A DNA stretch of 8,602 nt from an uncultured Treponema sp. GTDB lineage: Bacteria; Spirochaetota; Spirochaetia; Treponematales; Treponemataceae. Location of the stretch: the NCBI GenBank assembly GCA_937900125.1, contig CALCEK010000099.1, forward strand, positions 1 through 8,602, given 5' to 3'. Numbering within the stretch: position 1 is the stretch's first letter; each line of letters starts with the position of its first letter. Below, in pieces: positions 1-6,034 of the stretch. The translations under genes were made by a program, and so were the position numbers. The notes below the pieces were generated by a model. The model was not told the DNA's origin, did no database searches, and worked only from the letters and a program-made list of their open reading frames with translations.

Positions 1-1
1 A

Positions 2-814
2 ATGAGTGAAGCCGCGATAGAAGCGGAAAGAGCTGCGCAGGAAAATCCCCGCCCAGACTATCTTGACGAGCAGGGAAATCCGCACTGGTTTGATGAGGAA
101 GATGATTTACCATACCAAATGCCTTTTGACTTGGTTAATCGAAGCGAACTGCTGTTTGCGGGAAGTGAGGAAACAAGTGGCTATGTCTACCAGATTCGCA
201 CAGATGACGGACTCAAAGATGAAATTGCCCCAGCTTTGCGCGATTTAAAAGAGAACGAGCATCTTTTTATTGAATATCGAAAATGGCTGAACGGGGAGGA
301 AAACAAATATGACTTTTCAGCATTCATTATGAAAGAAAATGGAGACGGCACATATTCCAATCCAGAAGATTTGAACACACGATTCAATAAGAACCGCCTA
401 GATTACCTTGCTGAAAACGATGCTACACACAATCTCAAGACTCAAGTTCGTGCGTACATTCAGGGTGAGCAGATAAAAGAGAAAGTTCTTCAGATTCAGA
501 GGCGAGAGGAGGATTCTCTTGCAAATGTAAAGGTATCAACAGAAAACTTCCGCGATGTATTCAACGATGTCATCAAACTTCCGCAGTTTAAGGATAAGCC
601 ATTGGAAGCTGCCAGCTGGTGTTTCTCAAAGGTGACAAAAGAAAACAAGGCAAAAGTTGCACAATGGTTTTCAGAATTAGGCTGCAAGACAAAAAAAGAC
701 ACGGACAAGTTGTTTAAAAAATGGAACAAGGAAAGTGCTTTTAAGCAAAATGCTTTTAAGCAAAATATCAGTAAATCAAAATCTAAAGAAAATAATTGGT
801 CAATTTCAGACTAA
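2..814 (+). CDS. Hypothetical protein, possibly 5'-truncated by the window edge
   Basis: I do not recognise this 270-residue protein. The first in-frame ATG is at base 2, and the frame is open to the window edge, so the real start may lie upstream; no ribosome binding site can be checked. It is soluble, highly charged and mostly helical in appearance, with no signal peptide or membrane segment. The first 40 residues are acidic (a run around DEEDD near residue 33). The last 100 are basic and lysine-rich, ending in a low-complexity tail that contains a perfect 5-residue tandem duplication (AFKQN twice). The stop codon is 13 bp from the next ATG, so it is the first visible gene of a three-gene run. 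The charge layout could suit a nucleic-acid-associated or phage/plasmid-type protein, but nothing shows that directly. Gene reality is supported by length, codon texture and the spaced downstream gene. Confidence 0.75.
   Translation: MSEAAIEAERAAQENPRPDYLDEQGNPHWFDEEDDLPYQMPFDLVNRSELLFAGSEETSGYVYQIRTDDGLKDEIAPALRDLKENEHLFIEYRKWLNGEENKYDFSAFIMKENGDGTYSNPEDLNTRFNKNRLDYLAENDATHNLKTQVRAYIQGEQIKEKVLQIQRREEDSLANVKVSTENFRDVFNDVIKLPQFKDKPLEAASWCFSKVTKENKAKVAQWFSELGCKTKKDTDKLFKKWNKESAFKQNAFKQNISKSKSKENNWSISD
737..766 (+). repeat. 15-bp in-frame tandem duplication
   Basis: GCTTTTAAGCAAAAT occurs twice, perfectly and back to back. It is in frame with the surrounding gene and duplicates residues AFKQN near its C-terminus. 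This looks like a recent slippage or duplication event in a lysine-rich tail. Further copies would not shift the frame. Confidence 0.9.
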
Positions 815-827
815 AGGAAGATGAACT

Positions 828-1094
828 ATGGAAAATCAGAATGCGTTTATTGCGACAACAAATTATATAAGAAAAGTAAAGCTGCCGTTTGGAGTTGGAG
901 TTATCACTTCTTTTTCAGAAGCGGATGCAATGAATCTTACTGTCAGAAGGCGGCATCTTGAAACACGAAACGAGTGGTTTGACATTGAGATTCCAGACCG
1001 CAAAACTTTTCTTTGCCTAGACGTTTTGCTAGAAGAAAATCCAAAGCTCGTAAAATCAATTTTTGAACGATTAGAGAAAAACTCTAAAAAATAA
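828..1094 (+). CDS. Small hypothetical protein (88 aa)
   Basis: I do not recognise this family. The start is fixed by an AAGGAAG ribosome binding site at 814-820, 7 nt before the ATG, which overlaps the last base of the previous gene's stop codon. This implies translational linkage with the preceding gene. The protein is soluble, with a short beta-rich N-terminal half (around KLPFGVGVITSF, residues 18-29) and a charged helical C-terminus ending in lysines. It has no signal peptide, cysteine pair or recognisable catalytic motif. The next gene's Shine-Dalgarno begins only about 10 nt after the stop, so all three genes probably share one transcript. Its role cannot be inferred from the sequence. 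Confidence 0.7.
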   Translation: MENQNAFIATTNYIRKVKLPFGVGVITSFSEADAMNLTVRRRHLETRNEWFDIEIPDRKTFLCLDVLLEENPKLVKSIFERLEKNSKK

Positions 1095-1104
1095 GATAAG
1101 CATG

Positions 1105-1110
1105 AGGAGG
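1105..1110 (+). promoter_or_regulatory. Shine-Dalgarno site deciding the start at 1117
   Basis: A perfect AGGAGG lies 6 nt before ATG 1117. It lies within the codons that would follow an alternative ATG at 1102, which itself has no good site. This makes the shorter, signal-peptide-first reading the natural one. Confidence 0.85.
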
Positions 1111-1116
1111 CTTGTA

Positions 1117-1590
1117 ATGAAAAAATTTTTTTGTGTTTGTGCAGCTCTTTTTGCACTTGGCTGCTCAAGATTGTTTGCTTTTGGCATAGGCGTACAGGCT
1201 GGCCCTGTGGTCGGAAGCGGTTTTGGTTTTGGCGGAGCTGTTACGTTTAAAACTGATTCTTTACCATGCGTTTTTGCTGTGAGCGTTCCATCGTTTAATC
1301 CGTTTGCGCTCGGCGTTACGGCTGATTGGTGGATTGACAATCCGAGCATAAAAGATTCATGGAAATGGTTTTATGGTGTAGGTCTTGCGGGTGCCGTTTA
1401 TTTTTCTGATTCAGCGGCAGCTTTAGGCTTTGGCGGACGTGCCTTGATTGGAACAAATCTTTTTCTTGCAAAAGATTTTATTGAACTGTATGCAGAAGCC
1501 GCATGGCAACCAATGATACACATTTCAAATGGCATTGGCGTGAGTTTACTTAATTTTCCGATTGACATTGGAATTCGATTCTGGTTTTAG
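1117..1590 (+). CDS. Secreted small outer-membrane beta-barrel-like protein
   Basis: A 157-residue exported protein. I chose the ATG at 1117 rather than the in-frame ATG at 1102 because a perfect AGGAGG (1105-1110) sits 6 nt before it and inside the longer reading. The N-terminus is a typical signal peptide (MKK, then a hydrophobic stretch to about residue 20) with a signal peptidase I site LFA|FG after residue 21. A cysteine at residue 16 gives a weak lipobox-like ALGC, but the hydrophobic residues after it argue against a lipoprotein. The mature part is rich in Gly, Phe, Trp and alternating hydrophobic strands and ends IGIRFWF. A C-terminal aromatic residue is typical of outer-membrane beta-barrels. 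It reminds me of small spirochaetal outer-membrane proteins (Borrelia BAPKO_0422/DUF3996-like), but that is a memory-based guess. It is last in the three-gene run and is followed by a terminator. Confidence 0.8.
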   Translation: MKKFFCVCAALFALGCSRLFAFGIGVQAGPVVGSGFGFGGAVTFKTDSLPCVFAVSVPSFNPFALGVTADWWIDNPSIKDSWKWFYGVGLAGAVYFSDSAAALGFGGRALIGTNLFLAKDFIELYAEAAWQPMIHISNGIGVSLLNFPIDIGIRFWF

Positions 1591-1610
1591 GACATCGCAT
1601 TTTCAAAGTT

Positions 1611-1638
1611 ACCTCTAAAAATTGCAATTTTTAGAGGT
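1611..1638. repeat. 28-nt perfect palindrome downstream of the outer-membrane protein gene
   Basis: ACCTCTAAAAATTG is followed directly by its exact reverse complement, centred between 1624 and 1625. It can form a hairpin or cruciform. It is not followed by a T-tract on either strand, so it is probably not a terminator by itself. It may protect the 3' end or bind a protein. Confidence 0.85.
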
Positions 1639-1671
1639 TTCCATTAGAAAACTTTTGTTAGCGTAAACTTT

Positions 1672-1703
1672 AAAAGGCGAGTTTTATAGCTCGTCTTTTT
1701 TTT
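1672..1703 (+). terminator. Intrinsic terminator of the three-gene run
   Basis: AAAAGGCGAG (1672-1681) pairs with CTCGTCTTTT (1690-1699), including one G-U pair, around an 8-nt loop. Eight T residues follow at 1696-1703. On the opposite strand the A-tract gives a shorter U-run, so it might also catch transcripts coming from the regulator gene on the - strand, which has no other obvious terminator. Confidence 0.85.
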
Positions 1704-1707
1704 GTGC

Positions 1708-1777
1708 GTCATTCTAAGGAAGTAGCACACTGTGCAAGCACGATGTGTAGCATAGTGTGCGTTCCGAAGAATCTGTG
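1708..1777. repeat. Dispersed intergenic repeat, copy 1, with nested hairpin
   Basis: The segment begins GTCATTCT and ends GTTCCGAAGAATCT (1761-1774) followed by GTGT. The ending core recurs exactly at 7545-7558. Between these ends is an 11-bp stem, GCACACTGTGC (1725-1735) with GCATAGTGTGC (1750-1760), with one G-U pair and a 14-nt loop. The layout (conserved ends, variable hairpin middle, intergenic site) is that of a dispersed palindromic repeat family. The family name is unknown to me. Confidence 0.6.
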
Positions 1778-1867
1778 TTTTCTTTTTTACAGAAAGAAGC
1801 ACTTTGCAAATGGTGGACATTTTGCTACCAGCAACGCTTGTCAACGCCAAGTAGGGAGCACTATTGT

Positions 1868-2791
1868 TCAAAAATAACTTCGCAAAATAATACCTTGGTC
1901 GTAATTTCCAAAGCCTTTTCCAAAGATATTCATTCCGCCCATGTGTTCTGCATTTTCTTTTACACCGATTTTTACCCGAATGGAATGGTGTTCTGGAAGT
2001 TTTAAATCGGCAAGAGTCACATTTGAAATTTTAACTCCGTCAATAAAACTTCCTTCATCAGTAACAGAAAAATGTTTTAAAAGCCCATACTGACTTCCTT
2101 CAAGTTTCCACCAAAGCGGTGTGTATTTTCCGCGTTTGTCGCCGTAGTCACCAGGACTTGTCCACGTGCCGACTTCTGTTTTATTAATCCACATTGTAAT
2201 GTCGCTCGGCCAATTTGAATTTGTTCCTGGAGTTTCAGAAGAAAGTTCTAAGGAGACTTCCAATTTTGTAAGTGATTTTGATTCGTACATTGTGTTGTTT
2301 GGAAACTTATATTCAAAACTCCCAGAGCCGCACCACAAAAGTCCCGCTTTCATTCTGTCGGGATTCAAAAATGAATCGGCAATATCCAAAAGCCCAATTA
2401 TTTTTTCTGTTGAACAAAGGCCGCACGGAGCTGTAACTTGATAATCGGTAAAAATTCCAATTGGCATTTCAACTTCAATGTAATTGTTTTGAGAATTTTG
2501 TTTTTCGGGAAATTGAATCAAAAGTTCGCGAAACGCGGGACGACAAATTTTTTGGTTTCCCTTTTTGGCTTTTACAGATTCGGTTAAAATCAAACCTGCT
2601 TCTTCTAAAATGGAAATGTGTGTTGCTACCGTTGACTGTGGGAGCGAAAGCACATCCGCAATTTCGTTAATGTTGCGCTTTTGCTCTCGTAACAAATTTA
2701 GCATTTGTATTCGCGGTTCAGAGGCAAGTGCTTTTAATTTGTTCATATCCTCTAAAGGATTTATAACCAACGTGTTTTCTTCGTATTCCAT
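1868..2791 (-). CDS. ArsR-type winged-helix regulator with large C-terminal domain
   Basis: A 307-residue transcription factor, probably controlling the adjacent arabinofuranoside genes. Residues 15-75 form an ArsR-type winged helix (LKALASEPRIQMLNLL, then NINEIADVLSLPQSTVATHISILEEAGLI, the latter containing the recognition helix). The classic ArsR metal motif ELCVCDL is absent, so metal sensing is unlikely. Residues 104-307 form a Trp/Gly-rich beta-type domain with conserved-looking stretches SDITMWINKTEVGTWTSPGD (196-215), QYGLL (234-238) and GMNIFGKGFGNYDQ (286-299). I recall similar roughly 300-residue regulators beside arabinofuranosidases in Firmicutes, and infer that the C-terminal domain senses a sugar. 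A CxxC pair (C123, C126) is present. The start has only a weak GGTGA at 2795-2799. An alternative Met16 (2744-2746) follows AGAGG with a spacing that is too short, so the longer form is preferred. It lies 148 bp downstream of GH51 on the same strand. Confidence 0.88.
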   Translation of the reverse strand: MEYEENTLVINPLEDMNKLKALASEPRIQMLNLLREQKRNINEIADVLSLPQSTVATHISILEEAGLILTESVKAKKGNQKICRPAFRELLIQFPEKQNSQNNYIEVEMPIGIFTDYQVTAPCGLCSTEKIIGLLDIADSFLNPDRMKAGLLWCGSGSFEYKFPNNTMYESKSLTKLEVSLELSSETPGTNSNWPSDITMWINKTEVGTWTSPGDYGDKRGKYTPLWWKLEGSQYGLLKHFSVTDEGSFIDGVKISNVTLADLKLPEHHSIRVKIGVKENAEHMGGMNIFGKGFGNYDQGIILRSYF

Positions 2792-2801
2792 AATTCACCG
2801 T

Positions 2802-2829
2802 CTTAAAGTAAGTCTGTTTTTAAGTTAAA
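2802..2829. promoter_or_regulatory. Candidate autoregulatory site upstream of the ArsR-type gene
   Basis: Just 11 bp upstream of the regulator start there is an inverted repeat, CTTAAA (2802-2807) and TTTAAG (2819-2824). It overlaps the octamer AAGTTAAA (2822-2829). The same octamer occurs twice, in opposite orientations, in the GH51/LamG intergenic region (5748-5755 and 5759-5766). AT-rich background makes chance matches possible, so this is a candidate operator only. Confidence 0.3.
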
Positions 2830-2872
2830 TTTTAAGGCAATCAAAATTACCATGTGTACAAATAAGGACAGT

Positions 2873-2902
2873 TCTCGAAATTCGCCAAAGCAAATTCCGA
2901 GA
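2873..2902 (-). other. Stem-loop between GH51 and the regulator gene
   Basis: Read as RNA from the - strand, 13 consecutive pairs form (two of them G-U) between 2890-2902 and 2873-2885 around a 4-nt loop at 2886-2889. No U-tract follows, so it does not look like an intrinsic terminator. It may stabilise the 3' end of the GH51 message or mark a processing point that uncouples GH51 from regulator expression on a shared transcript. Confidence 0.65.
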
Positions 2903-2939
2903 GTACCTTATGAGAGTGAATACAGCTCCCGTTTTATTT

Positions 2940-5507
2940 TTATTTTTTTTGCAAAGTCAAAACTGTTGCAGAGTAGGGCGGAACTGTGTAGCTAAAGTTT
3001 TCCGAAACACCGTCAAATTGTTTTGTTTTTGGAGAAACTTTTTTGGGGTCAGAAAAACTGTTTTCGTCATACTGTTCGCCAGAAATTGTTACGGCTTCGC
3101 CTTTGTCTGAAAGGAATCCAACATTGTTTAGCGCAATGTCAACCGTGCGGGAATTTTCTGAAACGTTTACAATTTTTACTAAAACTTTTCCGTCATTTGT
3201 TTCGCCAACGTGAGAGAACATTTCGTCAAAATTCTTTACGTCTGTATAACTGTGAATAAGTTTTCCGTCTAGGTAGCATTTGTAAGATTCACCGTCAACT
3301 TCTATGCGGATATTGTACCAAACATTTGTTTCAAGAGTCATTGCGGTAGCTTCGCCCAAAGTTGCTCTGCCAGTTGCCGTTCCTTTTTCAATGACTGATT
3401 GAGTGTTTCCCCAACCGCCCATATTCCACCAGTAAAGATTTTTTCCCTTTACGCCAAACATAATCAAAAATCCCTCATCACCGCCCGTCTTTTTTGCGTT
3501 GACTTCAAAGGTATATTTGTCAACATTTTGCATTTTGCCTTCGAGGTCGAGAATTGCCCGAATGTTTTCGCCACGATTTTTCTGAATAATGCTATTTCCG
3601 CTGTTTTCCCAATCGCCCGTTTCTTTTCGGAATGCAGAAAATGGTTCGGAAACAGAATTTGAATCATATAGAACAGAATTGTGCGTTCTGTCTGTTAATT
3701 TTACATCTTTGAATTCGGCAGTTGTTGCCCAAGTTCCAAGTCCCGTTGTTCCGCCGATAAATTCACGTGGTTTGTTTGACACAGGCTGTGTTATGTTTGA
3801 TTTTACCGTGCGGTCGCTTTTGTGAGTCATAAAAAGTTGTTGAACATAATAATCGGGTGTTGCGTAAACAGAAGTTTCGTTAAACCAAATCATATCGGGA
3901 ACCCACTGCGTTTTTCCATCGCGAGCAAAAAGTGGCGCGTAAGAAGAAATTTCTATAATGTCGCCATTTCGTTCTATAGAAGTCATATAGGCGGCTTCGG
4001 TCAAAGCGGCGTAAAGCGAATTTTTTCTGTTGTCGTCCCAAGAAGCGTATTCTCCAATAAAGACTTTCGGCTGTCCTTCTCCGCGCGGATAAAAGTCAAG
4101 ATTGTCATAGCGACTTCCGTTTGAAAGAAACCAAGAATACGGATTGTAATAATGCTCGTCAATTAGGTCGGTTAAATTTTCTGTTTGGGATTCTGATTCC
4201 CATTTGCGCACCTGATTCCATGTGTTGTGGAAATTGATGTCGTTGTAAGTGTATCCAGAAGAAATTATCGTTTTTATTTCTGGATATTTTGCCTTAACAC
4301 GTTCTGCAATATACTTAAAGCGGTCAAAATAATCCTTTCCACAATCTTCGTTTCCGATTCCCAAATAATGCAATTTAAAAGGTTCGGGGTGTCCCGCTTC
4401 GGCACGTTTTTTGCCCCAAGTGCTGTCGGCAGGTCCAGTTGCATATTCAATTAAATCAAGGGCATCTTGCGCGTAAAGTTCATAATCGCTTACAGGAGAA
4501 ATTTCTCCGCTATGCGCCATTCCGCAACTAATTACAGGGAGCGGTTCGGCATTTATGTCTTCGCAGAATCTAAAATATTCGTAAAAACCTAAACCGTAAG
4601 ATTGTTGGTAGCCCCAAAAGTTTGAATTTTCTTTGCGTTCTTCAACAGGTCCAATTGTGTCTTTCCACTGATAGCGGTCGGCAAGATTTAATCCGTGAAC
4701 AATGCACCCGCCAGGAAAACGAATAAACGCGGGATGCAATTCTTCCAATTTTAAAGCGAGGTCTTCGCGCAAACCATTTGTTTCATTTTTGTAAATGTCG
4801 GCGCGGAAAAGTGAAACAAAATCAATGTCGAGTTCACCATTTTTGTCCGCATAAATTGAAAGTTTTCCGTTTTGCGTTGTGGTTTTTGCTTTTACATTGA
4901 ATGTAAATTTTCTCCACTCATTTGTGATTCCTTTGATTTTTATGGTTTCGACATTTTTGTTTTTTCCAAAGAGCCGTTTAAAAAATCCCACAATTCCTTT
5001 TGATTGCTTTTCTTCTTCGCCAACAACGATTGTTACGGATTTGATTTTTCCATCTGGGGAGCGAAGGTAAACTGAACCTGGATAATTTTTCCCTTCTTCT
5101 AGGAACAATCCTGAGTATCCCGAATTTGAAATTCCATCTCCTTTTTGAGAAACTTCCAAATGCGCATAAATTGGATTGTTTTCATTTAAAGGAGAATCTT
5201 TTTTTGCCCGCAATTTTGACTTAAACTTTTTTCCTTTTAAATTTACGTTGTTCCAACTTTCTGTGGGACTTTTGTTTGAGTTGCGGAATTCAAAAGAACG
5301 ATTTTGAATCATTTCTCCGTACAAACCACCGTCTGCTGCATAATTTATGTCTTCATAAAAAATGCCGAAAAGATTTGGGCTGACTTCCGTTTTTGCTGCC
5401 GAAAAATCTGCGGTGAGTTTTACGTTTTCATCTGCGAAGGCAAGGGAAGCGGCACTTGTTAGCAAAAGTGCCAATGCCATTTTTGCAGAGCCTTTTTTGT
5501 TTTTCAT
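2940..5507 (-). CDS. Secreted GH51 alpha-L-arabinofuranosidase, multidomain
   Basis: An 855-residue exported enzyme that should release terminal alpha-L-arabinofuranosyl residues from arabinan, arabinoxylan or oligosaccharides. The signal peptide covers residues 1-25 (cut SLAFA|DE). Residues 30-75 start the GH51 fold (FGIFYEDINYAADGGLYGEMIQNR). Residues about 80-235 look like a CBM4/9-type beta-sandwich insert. Residues about 240-530 are the (beta/alpha)8 catalytic core, with the FPGGCIVHG motif at 264-272, the acid/base Glu387 in GIGNEDCG and the nucleophile Glu486 in VFIGEYASW. The C-terminal arabinofuranosidase beta-sandwich (about 520-575 and 765-855) is interrupted by a lectin-like insert (about 585-765, with NLYWWNMGGWGN and WYNIRIEVDGESYKCYLDGKL). 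A basic amphipathic loop (residues 165-186) is unusual. The start is fixed by AGGAGG (5512-5517 on the complement). The catalytic residues are intact. It is divergent from the LamG lipoprotein and followed by the ArsR-type regulator. Confidence 0.95.
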   Translation of the reverse strand: MKNKKGSAKMALALLLTSAASLAFADENVKLTADFSAAKTEVSPNLFGIFYEDINYAADGGLYGEMIQNRSFEFRNSNKSPTESWNNVNLKGKKFKSKLRAKKDSPLNENNPIYAHLEVSQKGDGISNSGYSGLFLEEGKNYPGSVYLRSPDGKIKSVTIVVGEEEKQSKGIVGFFKRLFGKNKNVETIKIKGITNEWRKFTFNVKAKTTTQNGKLSIYADKNGELDIDFVSLFRADIYKNETNGLREDLALKLEELHPAFIRFPGGCIVHGLNLADRYQWKDTIGPVEERKENSNFWGYQQSYGLGFYEYFRFCEDINAEPLPVISCGMAHSGEISPVSDYELYAQDALDLIEYATGPADSTWGKKRAEAGHPEPFKLHYLGIGNEDCGKDYFDRFKYIAERVKAKYPEIKTIISSGYTYNDINFHNTWNQVRKWESESQTENLTDLIDEHYYNPYSWFLSNGSRYDNLDFYPRGEGQPKVFIGEYASWDDNRKNSLYAALTEAAYMTSIERNGDIIEISSYAPLFARDGKTQWVPDMIWFNETSVYATPDYYVQQLFMTHKSDRTVKSNITQPVSNKPREFIGGTTGLGTWATTAEFKDVKLTDRTHNSVLYDSNSVSEPFSAFRKETGDWENSGNSIIQKNRGENIRAILDLEGKMQNVDKYTFEVNAKKTGGDEGFLIMFGVKGKNLYWWNMGGWGNTQSVIEKGTATGRATLGEATAMTLETNVWYNIRIEVDGESYKCYLDGKLIHSYTDVKNFDEMFSHVGETNDGKVLVKIVNVSENSRTVDIALNNVGFLSDKGEAVTISGEQYDENSFSDPKKVSPKTKQFDGVSENFSYTVPPYSATVLTLQKK

Positions 5508-5511
5508 AGTT

Positions 5512-5517
5512 CCTCCT
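5512..5517 (-). promoter_or_regulatory. Shine-Dalgarno site for GH51
   Basis: The complement reads AGGAGG, 4 nt before the ATG at 5505-5507. The match is perfect and the spacing slightly short. It confirms the start that begins with a signal peptide. Confidence 0.85.
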
Positions 5518-5540
5518 ATCTTTCAAAAAAAATTGATATT

Positions 5541-5575
5541 AAACTAGACAGAATTTTTGTTTTTCGCGCTAGTTT
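5541..5575. promoter_or_regulatory. Inverted repeat AAACTAG-N21-CTAGTTT upstream of GH51
   Basis: A perfect 7-bp inverted repeat lies 34 bp upstream of the GH51 start. On the - strand its proximal arm abuts and partly overlaps a weak -10-like TTTAAT (complement of 5538-5543), with no good -35. A regulator bound here would block or assist GH51 transcription. This is an inference from position and symmetry. Confidence 0.35.
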
Positions 5576-5726
5576 TAAAAATAAAATAATTTAGCAAAAA
5601 ATCTTTTCTATTAGAAAAAAGGTTTTTAGTTTTGAACATTCCACAAAATATTTTATTTTGCATAAGGCAAAAATTCTATTTTCAAAAATCCGTTTTTTGT
5701 TAAGAAAAAATTTTAAAAAGCTAAAG

Positions 5727-5766
5727 TTTAACTCGTTGTAATATCGCAAGTTAAAAGCTTTAACTT
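5727..5766. repeat. Cluster of TTTAACT/AGTTAAA half-sites
   Basis: Three copies lie within 40 bp: TTTAACT at 5727-5733, AGTTAAA at 5749-5755 and TTTAACT at 5759-5765. The last two form an inverted repeat with a 3-nt gap, and the first two form one with a 15-nt gap. The extended octamer AAGTTAAA also sits just before the ArsR-type gene. This is a possible binding array for the locus regulator. Confidence 0.35.
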
Positions 5767-5838
5767 TAAAAAAGAACCTAAAAACAAAAGCTTTTAAAAT
5801 TTTCCTTAACTTGAATTTCTTAAACTTTTTGCCCCTTG

Positions 5839-5877
5839 TTCTGAACAAAAATATTTAAATTTTTGCTTTATTCAGAA
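5839..5877. repeat. Two-part inverted repeat in the divergent promoter region
   Basis: The outer arms TTCTGAA (5839-5845) and TTCAGAA (5871-5877) enclose the inner arms CAAAAAT (5846-5852) and ATTTTTG (5859-5865), with a 6-nt loop. The right flank has a 5-nt bulge between inner and outer stems. It lies just upstream of a TATAAT at 5900-5905. Confidence 0.5.
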
Positions 5878-5927
5878 TGGAAAAAATCAAAATTCAACCT
5901 ATAATAATGATGTGGCATAAAATGCGA

Positions 5928-5985
5928 GTTGTCAAGGAATTTATCAAAAAAAATGAATAAATATCAATTTTTTCTGTTGACAACT
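5928..5985. promoter_or_regulatory. Inverted repeat overlapping the LamG -35 box
   Basis: GTTGTCAA (5928-5935) and TTGACAAC (5977-5984) are perfect inverted copies. They extend outward by one further pair, and to TGC/GCA if one base is bulged. The right copy contains the -35 TTGACA of the lipoprotein promoter, and the left copy presents a TTGACA to the opposite strand. This is consistent with a paired operator or with a divergent promoter. Confidence 0.4.
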
Positions 5986-6005
5986 GCAAAATTTGGTTTT
6001 ACCAT
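5977..6005 (+). promoter_or_regulatory. Sigma70-type promoter of the LamG lipoprotein gene
   Basis: There is a perfect -35 TTGACA (5977-5982), a 17-bp spacer and TACCAT (6000-6005, 4 of 6 matches) as the -10. The predicted start near 6012 leaves a short leader that contains GGAGG (6024-6028), 6 nt before the ATG. A second, weaker option upstream is TGGAAA (5878-5883) with TATAAT (5900-5905) at 16-bp spacing. Confidence 0.55.
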
Positions 6006-6034
6006 AAAATAAAAAGAAATCACGGAGGAAAATT

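Larger units (their letters stand above)
5508..6034. other. 527-bp divergent regulatory intergenic region, very AT-rich
   Basis: No convincing gene lies here. An open frame of 85 codons on the - strand (5591-5848) encodes only Lys/Phe-rich low complexity. The region separates the divergent GH51 and LamG genes and is packed with inverted repeats: 5541-5547 with 5569-5575, CAAAATA with TATTTTG near 5644-5660, an AAAATTTTAAAA-type pair near 5707-5721 and 5789-5803, TTTAACT/AGTTAAA sites at 5727-5766, and a two-part stem at 5839-5877. It also holds the lipoprotein promoter. It is likely where the locus is controlled. Confidence 0.7.

Noticed and set aside
1102..1116. Upstream start codon for the outer-membrane protein gene
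   Set aside because: The AGGAGG for the 1117 start lies inside this extension, and the extension would put RRLV ahead of a standard MKK signal peptide.
863..1168. 101-codon open frame on the - strand over the second and third genes
   Set aside because: It is antisense to two well-supported genes with good ribosome binding sites, and its translation resembles no natural protein.
2744..2746. Met16 as the true start of the ArsR-type regulator
   Set aside because: AGAGG is present but only 2 nt away, and this start would trim sequence just before the first helix of the winged-helix domain. The longer start is weak but more plausible.
2873..2902. Intrinsic terminator for GH51
   Set aside because: The stem is good but no U-tract follows on the - strand, so a classic terminator is not supported.
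5591..5848. 85-codon open frame on the - strand in the divergent intergenic region
   Set aside because: It encodes almost only Lys, Phe, Leu and Asn, has no usable ribosome binding site, and lies in very AT-rich DNA full of inverted repeats.
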